Shown in pieces: positions 22,463-32,634 of a DNA stretch of 64,000 bases. The stretch spans positions 2,646,501 to 2,710,500 of the forward strand of contig JARHVA010001923.1 in assembly GCA_037957365.1 (NCBI GenBank), in the 5' to 3' direction. The position numbers and the translations under genes are program-made. The stretch is from Torreya grandis (Eukaryota; Streptophyta; Pinopsida; Cupressales; Taxaceae). The first letter of the stretch is position 1. Every line of letters starts with the position of its first letter. The notes below the pieces were generated by a model. That model worked only from the letters and a program-made list of their open reading frames with translations. It had not been told where the DNA came from and did not search any database.

Positions 22463-22467
22463 GGAAT
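22463..22467. repeat. Target-site duplication, left copy, of element M
   Basis: GGAAT here against GGCAT at 32630-32634: four of five bases match, as expected for the 5-bp duplication of a gypsy element with later mutation. Confidence 0.65.
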
Positions 22468-22865
22468 TGTTGACCATTTTGGTCCTGCAAGCCAAAAATT
22501 GCTCTCTTTTCTTTCCCTGTTGTCCTGTGCGTCAGTCTTGGATGCATCCACATTAATACAAATGCTCCATTTCCCTTTGCAATAGCCCTGTTCTTATGAA
22601 AAGTTGAAAGATCTAAGACCTATAGGTTCTCGACTTGATATGGGGCTTATTTCGCTTTGGGCAATTGCCTTGGACAAGCCTTTTGGCAAAGGGATGGGCC
22701 AGTTCAAAGAATGCAAGTCTTTTACAAAGCTCCAAAGACAAAGTGCCCTTGCGGAGGGCAGTCAGGTCGCAAACTGGACCGTTCAAGCAGGATCCGAAGG
22801 GCAATTCTGGACCCAAGATGCCCTTGCAAAGGGCAGTAAACACATTTGGGAAAGTGAGCAAGGCA

Positions 22866-23020
22866 AAGGATTCCTTCGGACTTTTGTCCGAAGGAAATCC
22901 ACGATAAAAGGCAAAGGTCCTCCGGACAAAATGTTCGAAGGAAAATACAAGGAACAAAGGCAAATTCCTTCGGACAAAAGCCCAAAGGAATTCCTTCGGA
23001 CTTTTTGTCCGAAGGAATTT
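22866..23020. repeat. Hairpin modules in the 5' LTR of M
   Basis: Two strong stem-loops, TTCCTTCGGAC - TTTT(T) - GTCCGAAGGAA, sit about 120 bp apart. The second has a perfect 13-bp stem (AATTCCTTCGGAC). The module also occurs in the 3' LTR (30924-30955, partly mutated at 31035-31070) and many times in LTR A. Confidence 0.85.
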
Positions 23021-23856
23021 GTCAAAGGAAAAGACCGAAAGAAAAAGACCAAGACATGAACGAATTGGGATGACCGAGCCCGAAGGGCAAGTGCCCTTGC
23101 GGAGGGCTCTCAGCAACCAAAAAAGGGACCTTTTCCAAGCTCCGAAGGGACACCTTCCCTTCGGGAAGGTTCAATTGCAAAAGGCCAAAGGAATACAAAA
23201 GGCCGAAGAAATTACCAAAGGGGTGACGGGCCCTAGAACCTCAACTTCAACGTAGCGACTCAACCGTTGGAGGTTCAAATTTCCAGTGACATCCCCACAG
23301 ACGTCAAATTCAGAACAATGAAATAGTCGTTGATTCTCAAATGTTTAAAGACAGGCCCGCGCATGGAAATGGGTTAGAAGAGAAGCCGAAATAATTCATA
23401 AGCACGAACCCGAAGGAATTCAAAGGCCTTAAGGCCAAAAGGAAAAGATCGTCGAGAAAGGAGCCCGAAGAGCCAAGAAATGACTGAAAATAGCCCCGTT
23501 ACCAAAGAGCCAGAAAAAGACAAAAGCCAAGCGCAGGAGCATATAGAACAGTCCAGGTGGCACAGAAAGCGTCGGCACAGGGAGTTATTGCTACGGATGA
23601 AACAGTCTCCGCCAAGTGGCCACCAAGGGGAGCGCGAGCATTCAATAGAATGGCCCTTTTTTCTCATTTTACATTAATGAGCAGACAATCACGTGAAACC
23701 CATGCTCTTGCAGTGACATTTAATAAGGGTTGAGCACCAAAAGTCAGGACTTACAACTGCCACAGCATGGTTCCTTCAGCAGTTTCATCTTTCCAATGTA
23801 TTCAACACAACATGGGCTGCTTAATCTAGAAAGCACCAAAGTCTTTTCTTTCATGC

Positions 23857-23865
23857 TATATATAT
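23857..23865 (+). promoter_or_regulatory. TATA box of the M 5' LTR
   Basis: TATATATAT within CATGCTATATATATTGTAACC, identical at about 31958-31966 in the 3' LTR. It is followed by the CCTCTCAAGAGAGG palindrome and an AATAAG signal. It probably drives genomic RNA synthesis. Confidence 0.55.
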
Positions 23866-24535
23866 TGTAACCTCTCAAGAGAGGAAGAGACCTCTCATTT
23901 TGTAAGACAAAGCCCTGCCAAAATTTTACCTTTGATCAATAAGAATGCGTTTTACCTCTATCTGGCTGGATATACTTTTGAGTGTGTCTGTGTATCAATT
24001 ATGTGCTCAGTCATTTTTAGCTTGATGCTTTCACAGATTGACACCAACATACCTAGTGTAGCCAAAGCACCATTTCTGCAGGTTAACAGGAAGTGTTGCA
24101 TCCGGAGCACAAAGACTGAAGAGTAGTTATCTGACAGTGTGTTTTCTACAGCACCTGTGGTAAGTTCATTTTCTGTGTGTCTTCATTAAGCCCCATATTA
24201 AAACTCCCTACAGTCTGGTCTTTCTGTCAAATAGAGTATCTATTCACCCCTTTCTAGTCTGCAATGATAAAATAGCTAAGTAGATCAAAATCATTTTGGT
24301 GCATCACCGTTTAGATATTTCTGTTTTGGTTAAATCCTTCTCCCTTTTCACCCCCCCATTGTTAACAGTAGTAGTGAAAGACCTGAGAGATGCATCAAAG
24401 AGAGCTAGCCCTTATCTATAAATTCTCCCCTCAGTTTTGTCAAACCCACAGCAAGAGGGGAGTCTCCATTGTGCCGCATGGAAGAGAGAAGCCAAGCCTT
24501 CTTTCAAGGGTGCAATCCATAGGGTCAACAGTTTT

Positions 24536-24553
24536 TGGCACGTCCGGTGGGAT
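24536..24553 (+). promoter_or_regulatory. Primer-binding site of element M
   Basis: TGGCACGTCCGGTGGGAT starts five bases after the 5' LTR. It resembles the TTTGGCGCCGTCTGTGGGA-type site of Tat/Ogre gypsy elements, so a similar tRNA primer is likely. The exact tRNA was not determined. Confidence 0.6.
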
Positions 24554-24685
24554 GAATTTTAATGCTCAAAAAAGTTCCAGAATTGGTGTTGGTCCTGTTA
24601 CAGCAAGAATGAACCACTAATCCAGCATCTAGCGACTCCATTTTCAAGAACATCAGTCTCTGGTCAAATATCAGTCTGACATCCT

Positions 24686-25768
24686 ATGCCTAAGGTCACC
24701 ACAAGATCTTCTGCCAAAGGTGTCCCTTTTGAATTTGTTGAACTACCATTAAACTCAACAAGGCGACTGAGATTTGCAAGGACCCATCCCTGTACAGCAA
24801 GTCATTTTTCCAGACCTGCTATAAAATATACTTACGCAAGAAGACCCCAGCAGAACCCTGTTATCACCATGGCTTTACCTTTTGTAGCCTTTCATGGTCA
24901 GAGCCCTTTAAACATTCTGCATTATGACCCAATCCCAAGGACAACCCTTAAGAGTGTTCCTCCCTTTAATGGAGAGGGGCCTATTATTGCTATTGAGCAC
25001 ATCAAAAATATTGCCAACTTTTGTAATATTCACAATGTCACTGAAGAGAACAATGCTATCAGATTGCTAGCATTGTCTTTTAAGGGTAAGGTTTTGGACT
25101 GGTATGGGACTTTGCCTATGACTTCAGTCGACACATGGAACGAATTAAGCACTCTCTTAACAAACAGATTTGGGGAGAAGAGTGACCACCTCTCGTTTGT
25201 TGAGCAGCTAACCACCATGAAAAGAGCTCCACATGAATTCATGCAAGATTTCAATCCCAGATTTCAAAAGCCCTGGGACAGAATCCCCATTTTGGTAAGG
25301 CCGACCCCAAGCTATGTTTTCCTCTACTTGAAAGCTTTGAACAGCGACATTGTTGTCATGATATAGTCAATGGGAGGACAAGTGTTGCCATTTGCCTATG
25401 AAATTCCCATAGCCGCTGAAAATTGCCTGGTGCAAGCAGGAAAGATAGCCCCTAGACCTCATATGCCGCTCTTTCCTGAATTGCCACCTCCAGTTCAAAC
25501 CGCTACACCCACCTTAGCTCTTTTGCCCGGCACAAAAAAGCTGACTGCTACCTCGCCCAATGACCTTCATGAAGTTAAAAGCTTGTTACAAAGCATGACC
25601 AACGAACTAGTGGCTCTCAAAAGGCAACAAGCTCAAAACTATCAGCCAAATCAGGGATATCAGCAATTCAAACAAGCAAGTAGACCCCCTTTTCATAATT
25701 ATAATCAAGGACAGAGTCAGTTTGCACAAGCCAAACCTTATCAAGGGTATAATCCAGGTGCTCCTTAA
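24686..25768 (+). pseudogene. Gag of element M, N-terminal and central parts
   Basis: The frame from ATG 24686 encodes a basic N-terminus, then the capsid-like retrotransposon gag domain (SVPPFNGEGPIIAIEHIKNI, RLLALSFKGKVLDWYGTLP, WNELSTLLTNRFGEKSDHL). A TAG at 25364-25366 interrupts it. The same frame resumes to 25768 with a Pro/Gln-rich, low-complexity tail (YQPNQGYQQFKQASRPPFHN). Gag assembles virus-like particles in the cytoplasm. No CCHC knuckle is seen. Confidence 0.85.
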
Positions 25769-25870
25769 TTGTCCAAAGCTCTTGTTTCCTCTCAAAATAC
25801 TCTGGTACAGGAATAGCCAAACTGCCCACCCCTGGGATATAGTCAAGAACAGGTTGCTTATACAAATGAG

Positions 25871-26329
25871 ATGCCGAGTCAATATATGAATGCACAAGAC
25901 AATCAGGCAGCCGCCCAATTCCCAAGCTTTGAGAAGTCAATACACCCTGGCGTGGACAGCAAGCAGGCTCAGTTTGATTCCATTCTCATGAATCATATGG
26001 AAGGTGAATTTTGTGCAGTCAACTATGTGGGCAGTATGAACGACCAAGGTAATTATGATGCAGCCAACACAAGGTCCAAAAGGAGAGCTATGGAGGAAGC
26101 TCAAGCAGCTACCCAAACATCCCCAGCATCTTCATCACATATGAACCAAAAATTTCCAAATTACAGGCCGCTGGTTACACCTTCAACTTCTCGACCTACG
26201 CCTCAGGCTGCAAGCACCCCTAAAAAAAATTTAAAAGGCAGCAACCCTCAGATCAACATGGTAGACCAGATGAAGAAGCTGCACATGAATATCTCTTTGT
26301 GGGATTCATTAGCAATGCCAAGACACTAG
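25871..26329 (+). pseudogene. Gag C-terminal part of element M
   Basis: Same frame as gag, 152 codons, with Gln/Asn/Ser-rich composition. It contains FEKSIHPGVDSKQAQFDSIL and ends in MNISLWDSLAMPRH before a TAG. MNISLWDSL-type text is common just before the protease of Tat-like elements. A single base shift here moves the reading to frame 1 for pol. Confidence 0.7.
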
Positions 26330-26649
26330 AAGTGGTACGAGGCTTGAATCTAACGCTGCAAGCCTATCCCACTTTCTCAGTTCTCCATGACGTAGTAGTG
26401 GCGGATGTTCCTCTCTGCTTTGCTATCTGATTGTCCAGAGATTTCACATCCAAAATAGGCGGGTACCTAGCAGCAAACTGGTCTGACATGGTTTTTAGAA
26501 CCAAATATAGGACTAAGATCAAGATTGAGTCGGAGCCAATCCATAGAGATCATCTGGAGCTGTACTCACTCAAAGCGATGAATGTCAGCTACGCCATTAT
26601 TGATGAAGAAAAATTTCAAGTGGATCAATCTCTGCCCTCTGCCCTTTAA
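26326..26649 (+). pseudogene. Protease remnant of element M
   Basis: In frame 1 the sequence reads YPTFSVLHDVVVADVPLCFA, a TGA at 26428-26430, then LSRDFTSKIGGYLAANWSDM. This matches the C-terminal half of the Tat-lineage protease (VxDVPxxxxxLLSRxxxxKxGG). The catalytic D-S/T-G segment expected upstream is not visible, so the protease appears to have lost its active site. The stretch runs on to a TAA at 26647. Confidence 0.65.
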
Positions 26650-26745
26650 GGAATTGCTGACCTGCTCTTAGACGAATGGGGAAGTGACAACTTCAAACAC
26701 GACCCATACAAGTTTATAGAAGAGGCAGGGCTTGGAATTTATTGC

Positions 26746-27366
26746 ATGTATGAAGAAGGTACCCTTGTGCCAAATTTGATGAAAGCAAACCAAGAGAGCT
26801 CGAGTTTATGGCAACTCTTCTTTGATGACTCAAGAAGCAAATTGGGAGCTGGTGATGGAGTGGTGTTAATTTCCCCCTCAAAGGAGAAATACTTTTCGAC
26901 TTTCAGGTTCCAGTTTTCTTGCACTTGCAATGTTGCAGAATATGAGTCTCTCATCCATGGTTTGGAGTGGGCAGGGAAAAGAGGAATTAAAGCGCTGCAA
27001 ATTTTTTGGGACAGCGAGTTGATCGTAAATCAGATGAGAAGCCGAAATCTGACAAAGAATTCCTTGCTTAAGTCTTACAAGCACAGGATATGGGACTTAA
27101 GGGAGAGTTTCCTTGCTTTCAATGTTATTTCCATTCCAAGAGAGGAGAATAATCAAGCGGACAGACTAGCAGCAATTGGTGCCCAGTTTGGCATCCCCAA
27201 GGAGATAGGCCGAGACAGCAGTCCGCGTCATTTAAAAGTGGTAATCAGACCCTCCATGCCTGATAACATCACCAATTGGCTGGTGTTTGACAGCAATCAG
27301 CAGATAGCGTTCTTCTTGCAAGAGGAGGCTAAGTTTGCCTCTAGAAATCAAGCCAAGCTACAGTAG
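26746..27366 (+). CDS. RNase H (archaeal-type) domain located before RT in element M
   Basis: This 206-codon open frame shows a complete RNase HI fold signature. It has LFFDDSRSKLGAGDGVVLIS (first Asp), NVAEYESLIHGLEWAGKRGI (Glu), FWDSELIVNQMRSRNL (second Asp) and IPREENNQADRLAAIGAQF (third Asp). All four D-E-D-D residues are present. It is in the same frame as the following RT and is separated from it by a single TAG at 27364. In Tat-lineage gypsy elements a second, archaeal-like RNase H normally follows RT and the native RNase H; here it precedes RT. It would degrade the RNA strand of the RNA-DNA hybrid. Confidence 0.88.
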   Translation: MYEEGTLVPNLMKANQESSSLWQLFFDDSRSKLGAGDGVVLISPSKEKYFSTFRFQFSCTCNVAEYESLIHGLEWAGKRGIKALQIFWDSELIVNQMRSRNLTKNSLLKSYKHRIWDLRESFLAFNVISIPREENNQADRLAAIGAQFGIPKEIGRDSSPRHLKVVIRPSMPDNITNWLVFDSNQQIAFFLQEEAKFASRNQAKLQ

Positions 27367-27417
27367 CAGTATGGCACCCAGATTGTTCAGCTGAAGAACA
27401 ACAAACTTCCCAAAGGC

Positions 27418-28947
27418 TTGGTCACTCTCGAAAATATCTTCAACAAGTATGACCAATTGAAAAATGACAAAGCAAGCATCACAACGAAGAAAGAGAACTA
27501 CGAAAAAGTTGAAATATTCAAGAACAGGGTACTTGCACTTGGGAAGGTATGTACATATCATGAAAGGCAGGCTTTCATCTTGTTGTGCCAAGAATTGGCC
27601 GATGTCTTCACTTGGAAGTATAGCGACTTGAAGGGTTTTGACCCAAGTTTGGCCCAACATACCATTGAGCTGGAGGAAAGTGCCAAGCCCATCAAACAAA
27701 AACAAAGCCCTGTCAACCCGAAGATTGAGCCTCTCATGCATAAGAAACTCACCACGCTGATTGAGTCCAGGATCATATTTTCGATCAAACACTCTTCTTG
27801 GCTGGCCAATCTAGTCCCTGTTAGGAAAAAGAATGGGGAGATCAGACTGTGTGTGGATTTCAGAGACCTCAATAGAGTCTCATTAAAAGATCACTATCCT
27901 CTCCCAAGTATGGAGCAGATCCTCCAAATGGTAACAGGGAGCGAACGTTTCTCCCTCCTGGATGGGTATTCAGAGTACAATCAGATTTTAGTGCAAGACT
28001 GTGGTCAATACAAGACAACCTTCACTACCAAGTGGGAGACGTTTGCTTACTGGCAAATGCCATTTGGACTGTCCAATGCTGGAGCCACTTTTCAACGAGC
28101 CATGGACAAGGCTTTCCAAGGCCTGATAAATAATGTTGTACTGGCCTATCTTGATGATGTGACAGTATTTTCTAAAGAAACAGGTCAACATCTAAAACAC
28201 CTTAGGCAAATCTTTGAGAGGTGTAGAGAGTTTGGTATCTCTCTCAATCCAAAGAAATGCGTGTTCGTTGTCCATGAAGGTAAACTCCTTGGCCATGTTG
28301 TTTCGAAAGGGGGCTTGACCATTGATCCAGAAAGAGTTCGCACCATCCTAGCGCTGTCATTGCCTAAGCATAAGAAAGGTCTGCAAAGCTTCTTTGGCAA
28401 AATAAATTTCATCAGGAGATTTATTCCAAATTTTGCCGAGATAGTCAAACTACTGACCTCCATGCTGAAGAAAGATGAGAAATTCGCGTGGACAGCACAA
28501 AGGAAGGATAGTTTTGAAGGGATCAAGCAAGGTATCACACAGGGTCCTACCTTGATCAATCCTGACTTCATCAAGGATTTCAACCTCTACACCTTCGAAA
28601 ATGAAGAGGTAATCTCCGCCGTGCTTATGCAAGCAAATGACGAAAACCTTGAACAGCCGCTTGCGTATTTTAGCCAAGGTCTGGAAGGTTTTGAAATCAG
28701 GTATACATATGTTGAAAAGCAAGACCTTGCGGTCATACGAAGCCTGAAGAAATTTAGACATATGCTGTCCAATAGCAAGGTTCATCTCAAGGTGCCACAT
28801 CCCAGAATCAAAGATTTCTTGATCAGCGGTGATCTAGATAAAAAGAGAGCGGGATGGATAACCAAAGTAATGGAATATGACGTGGACATCAAAACCACCA
28901 AGCTGGTAATGGGAAATGCCCTGTATGAACACCTTTACAGATCTTAA
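27418..28947 (+). CDS. Reverse transcriptase with gypsy-type RNase H, element M
   Basis: A 509-codon frame without stops. RT motifs in order: LVPVRKKNGEIRLCVDFRDL, RFSLLDGYSEYNQILV, MPFGLSNAGATFQRAMDKAF and the intact catalytic AYLDDVTVF (about residue 245), then LLGHVVSKGGLTIDPERV and FFGKINFIRRFIPNFAEI. The native RNase H follows (LAYFSQGLEGFEIRYTYVEK, FRHMLSNSKVHLKV). Its first acidic residue is not where expected, as in Tat elements whose native RNase H is degenerate. RT copies the genomic RNA inside the particle. Confidence 0.93.
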   Translation: MVTLENIFNKYDQLKNDKASITTKKENYEKVEIFKNRVLALGKVCTYHERQAFILLCQELADVFTWKYSDLKGFDPSLAQHTIELEESAKPIKQKQSPVNPKIEPLMHKKLTTLIESRIIFSIKHSSWLANLVPVRKKNGEIRLCVDFRDLNRVSLKDHYPLPSMEQILQMVTGSERFSLLDGYSEYNQILVQDCGQYKTTFTTKWETFAYWQMPFGLSNAGATFQRAMDKAFQGLINNVVLAYLDDVTVFSKETGQHLKHLRQIFERCREFGISLNPKKCVFVVHEGKLLGHVVSKGGLTIDPERVRTILALSLPKHKKGLQSFFGKINFIRRFIPNFAEIVKLLTSMLKKDEKFAWTAQRKDSFEGIKQGITQGPTLINPDFIKDFNLYTFENEEVISAVLMQANDENLEQPLAYFSQGLEGFEIRYTYVEKQDLAVIRSLKKFRHMLSNSKVHLKVPHPRIKDFLISGDLDKKRAGWITKVMEYDVDIKTTKLVMGNALYEHLYRS

Positions 28948-30265
28948 ACAACAAAAAGAGAACATTTTGTTAATCCATGATGAAGCTTCAGCAGAAGAAC
29001 CAGCAGTCATGAAGGATTGGGCATCAAACATTAAATGTTTCCTTCTCACCGATGAGTGCCCGCAGAGCCTTGATAGGACCAAGAGGAGATATTTCAGACT
29101 CCAATCTCTCCCTTATGTCTTGATTGACGAGATGCTGTTCAGAAGGGATTTTTCAAGAGTACTCTTGAGGTGCATAGACCCAGGGCAGGTCGACAAGGTG
29201 TTGTCTGAGTTCCATGACGGGCCTGCTGGTGGTCACTTTGCTCCTAAGCCTACAGTTGCAATGATTATGAGAGTTGGTTACTTATGGCCCACTTTATTCA
29301 GAGACACCCATGCTTGGGTACGAAAGTTCTAGAAGTGTGCTCTCTTTGATGGGAAACAACGGCTCGCTGCAATGCCTTTACAGCGTATTCAAGTAGAACA
29401 GTCATTCATGCAATGGGGCCTAGACTTCATAGGGATGATCAACCCTCCTTCCACTGCTGGCCACAAATGGGTCTTGACTGCTATAGACTACTTCACGAGA
29501 TGGGTAGAAGCTGTTGCTTTGAAGGAGGCCAATGAAAGTCCAGTCTTGGACTTTTACGAAGGCTTGGTGACAAGGTTTGGAGTCCCAGCTACCATCATCT
29601 CAGACAATGCATTGGCTTTCTTGAGAACCAAAACAAGCGAGTGGGCGTTGGGATACGGCATCTACCTTAGCACTTCTTCCAACTACTACCCACAAGGAAA
29701 TGGGCTGGCTGAGTCCACCAACAAAAATTTGATCAGAATTATCAGAAGGACAATGGAAGAGAATCAGAGAACTTGGCATGCCAAGTTGAAAACAGCGCTG
29801 TGGGCAGATAGGGTTACTCCAAATAAGGCAGTTGGCAATTCACCATACACGCTTGTGTATGGAAGGGAAGCTAGACTTCTTATTTCACTTGAAATGCCAG
29901 CTTTGGATCTTGTTCACCAGTTGCAATTGGGAGAAGGCAACAGCATGGAGGTCAGGGTGCGTGAATTGATGAAACTTCAGGAGACAAGGGACCAAGCCAT
30001 GGTTTCTATGACCAACCGTCAGCAGCAGATGAAGAAGCACTTTGACAAGAAATCCTCGTCAAAAGGCTTCTCTGAAGGCAACATCGTCTTAAAATGGGAT
30101 GAGGACCGAGCTAAGCCTGAAAAACACACAAAGTTCGACGCCCTATGGAGTGGTCCGTATGTCATCACTCAATGCAAGCAGCATAATGCATTCCAACTCT
30201 CCAGGTTGGATGGTGAAGAACTGCATATCCCAGTTAATGGGATATATCTTAAGCACTGTCACTGA
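28916..30265 (+). pseudogene. Integrase of element M
   Basis: Frame 2, 28916-29332 and 29372-30265, separated by a TAG near 29330. The N-terminal zinc domain keeps HDGPAGGH, but its Cys pair reads stop-K-C-A-L-F, so two ligands are lost. The core has the catalytic triad: WGLDFIGMI (Asp), IISDNALAF (Asp) and GNGLAESTNKNL (Glu). The C-terminal part (WSGPYVITQCKQHNAFQLSR, VNGIYLKHCH) is complete to the TGA. A frameshift at about 28.92-28.95 kb separates it from RT. Integrase joins the cDNA to the host chromosome. Confidence 0.9.
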
Positions 30266-30520
30266 GCCTTCTCTCATCATGTATATATTTTCCTTGTTTT
30301 TTTCTATTTTTCCTAAGTGCTCTTGTGCATGTTTGTAGTTTTTTAGTCTTGTGTGTGTTTTGTTTACCGTTTAGGATAAAAGCTTCATGATTGATTCTTG
30401 GATCTCTCAAGGTTATTGTCAACCTTTCGAATTGTGTTTTGACTACGTGCCCAATGGACTTGTAAGCCATTGGTTTTCCTAAAGCCTAGCAGGCATGCTT
30501 TCCCTGAGAATCGTCAAATT

Positions 30521-32629
30521 TGTTGACCATTTTGGTCTTGCAAGCCCAAAATCGCTCTCTTTTCTTTCCCTATTATCCTGTGTGTCAGTCTTGGATGCAT
30601 CCACCTTACTACAAATGCTCCATTTCCCTTTGCAATAGCCCTGTTCTTATGAAAAGTTGAAAGATCTAAGCCCTGTAGGTTCTCGGCTTGATATGGGACT
30701 TATTTTGCTTTGGGCAATTGCCTTGGACAAGCCTTTTGGCAAAGGGATGGGCCAGTTCAAAGAATGCAAGTCTTTTACAAAGCTCCAAAGACAAAGTGCC
30801 CTTGCGGAAGGCAGTCAGGCCGCAAACTGGACCATTCAAGCAGGATCCGAAGGGCAATTCTGGACCCAAGATGCCTTTGCAGAGGGCAGTAAACACATTC
30901 GGGAAAGTGAGCAAGGCAAAGGATTCCTTCGGACTTTTGTCCGAAGGAAATCCACGGCAAAAGGCAAAGATCCTTCAAACAAAATGTCCTAAGGAAAATA
31001 CAAGGAACAAAGGCAAATTCCTTCAAACAAATGCCCGAAGGAATTCCTTTGGACTTTTTGTCTGAAGGAATTTGTCAAAGGAAAAGATCGAAAGAAAAAG
31101 ACCAAGACATGAAGGCAGGTTTTCCTTCGGGCAAAATGTTCGAAGGAATTGAGATGACCAAGGGAGCCCGAAGGAGCCCGAAGGGCAAGTGCCCTTGCGG
31201 AAGGCTCTCAACAACCAAAAAAGGGACCTTTTCCAAGCTTCGAAGGGACACCTCCCCTTCGGGAAGGTTCAATTGCAAAAGGTCGAAGGAATACAAAAGG
31301 CCGAAGAAATTACCAAAGGCGTGACAGGCCTGAGAACGTCAACTTCAGCGTAGCGAACCAGCGGTTGGAGGTTCAAACGTCTGGTAACATCCCCGTGGAC
31401 GTCAAATTCAAGGCAATGAAATAGCCATTGATTCTCAAATGTTTAAAGACGGGCCCACGCATGGAAATGGGTTAGAAGAGAAGCTGAAATAATTCATAAG
31501 CGCGAACCCAAAGGAATTCAAAGGCCTTAAGGCCAAAAGGAAAAGACCACCGAGAAAGGAGCCCGAAGAGCCAAGAAATGACAGAAAATAGCCCCGAGGG
31601 CCAAAGAGTCAGAAAAAGACAAAAGCCAAGCGCAGGAGTAGACAGAACAGTCCAGGTGGCATAGAAAGCATCAGCACAAGAAGTTATTGCTGCGAATGAA
31701 ACAGTCTCTGCCAAGTAGCCACCAAGGGGAGCACGGGCATTCAATAGAATGGCCCGTTTTTTCCTCATTTTACATTAATGAGCGGACAGTCGTGTGAAAC
31801 CCATGCTCTTGCAATGACATTTAATATGGGTTAAGCACCAAAAGTCAAGACTTGTGACTGCCACAGCATGGTCCCTTTAGCAGTTTCCTCTTTCCAATGT
31901 ATTCAACGCAGCATGGGCCGCTTATTCTAGAAAGCGCCAAAGTCTTTTCTTTCATGCTATATATATTGTAACCTCTCAAGAGAGGAAGAGACCTCTCATT
32001 TTGTAAGACAAAGCCCTGCCAAAATTTTACCTTTGATCAATAAGAATGCATTTTACCTCTATCTGGCTGGATATACTTTTGAGTGTCTGTGTATCAATTC
32101 TGTGCTCAGTCATTTTTAGCTTGATGCTTTCACAGATTGACACCAACATACCTAGTGTAGCCAAAGCACCATTTCTGCAGGTTAACAAGAAGTGTTGCAT
32201 CCGGAGCGCAAAGACAAAAGAGTAGTTATCTGACAGTGTGTTTTCTACAGCACCTGTGGTAAGTTCATTTTCTGTGTGTCTTCATTAAGCCCCATATTAA
32301 AACTCCCTACAGTCTGGTCTTTCTGTCAAATAGAGTATCTATTCGCCCCTTTCTAGTTTGCAATGATAAAATAGCTAAGTAGATCAAAATCATTTTGGTG
32401 CATCACCGTTTAGATATTTCTGTTTTGGTTATATCTTTCTCCCTTTTCACCCCCCCATTGTTAACAGTAGTAATGAAAGACCTCAGAAATGCATCAAAGG
32501 GAGCTAGCCCTTATCTAGAGATTCTCCCCTCAGTTTTGTCAAACCCACAGCAAGAGGGGAGTCTCCATTGTGCCGCGTGGAAGAGAGAAGCCAAGCCTTC
32601 TTTCAAGGGTGCAATCCACAGGGTCAATA
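30521..32629 (+). repeat. 3' LTR of element M
   Basis: 2109 bp, beginning TGTTGACCATTTTGGTC and ending GGGTCAATA, followed by the GGCAT target duplication. The bases directly upstream (GAGAATCGTCAAAT) are not a classic purine tract. The same kind of sequence precedes LTR A. Confidence 0.92.
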
Positions 32630-32634
32630 GGCAT
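32630..32634. repeat. Target-site duplication, right copy, of element M
   Basis: GGCAT pairs with GGAAT at 22463-22467. Confidence 0.65.

Larger units (their letters stand above)
22468..24530 (+). repeat. 5' LTR of element M
   Basis: 2063 bp, aligned throughout to 30521-32629. In the first 60 bp I count five differences, and later blocks are closer. Hairpin modules lie at 22867-22900 and 22988-23020, and a TATA box at 23857-23865. The 3' copy is 46 bp longer, mainly through extra copies of the GCCCGAAGGAG unit near 31.1 kb. Confidence 0.93.
22468..32629 (+). mobile_element. Full-length Ty3/gypsy (Tat-like) retrotransposon M
   Basis: Two LTRs (22468-24530 and 30521-32629) enclose a primer-binding-site-like sequence, gag, protease remnant, RNase H, RT with its own RNase H, and integrase, all on the plus strand. 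LTR termini are TGTTGACC and GGTCAACA, the latter mutated to GGTCAATA in the 3' copy. A 5-bp target duplication flanks it. Gag lies in frame 2, protease to RT in frame 1 and integrase in frame 2. Only a few stops and frameshifts interrupt it, making it the best preserved element in the window. The archaeal-type RNase H lies before RT instead of between RT and integrase. Confidence 0.93.

Noticed and set aside
22451..22467. AAAGGGGGAAT before the 5' LTR of M taken as a polypurine tract
   Set aside because: It is on the wrong side of the element. The GGAAT/GGCAT flanks identify it as the target site.
22604..23255. ORFs of 80-167 codons on both strands in the M LTRs, repeated at 30.6-31.3 kb
   Set aside because: They lie in LTR promoter sequence, occur in all frames because of the hairpin modules, and are not conserved between the two LTR copies.
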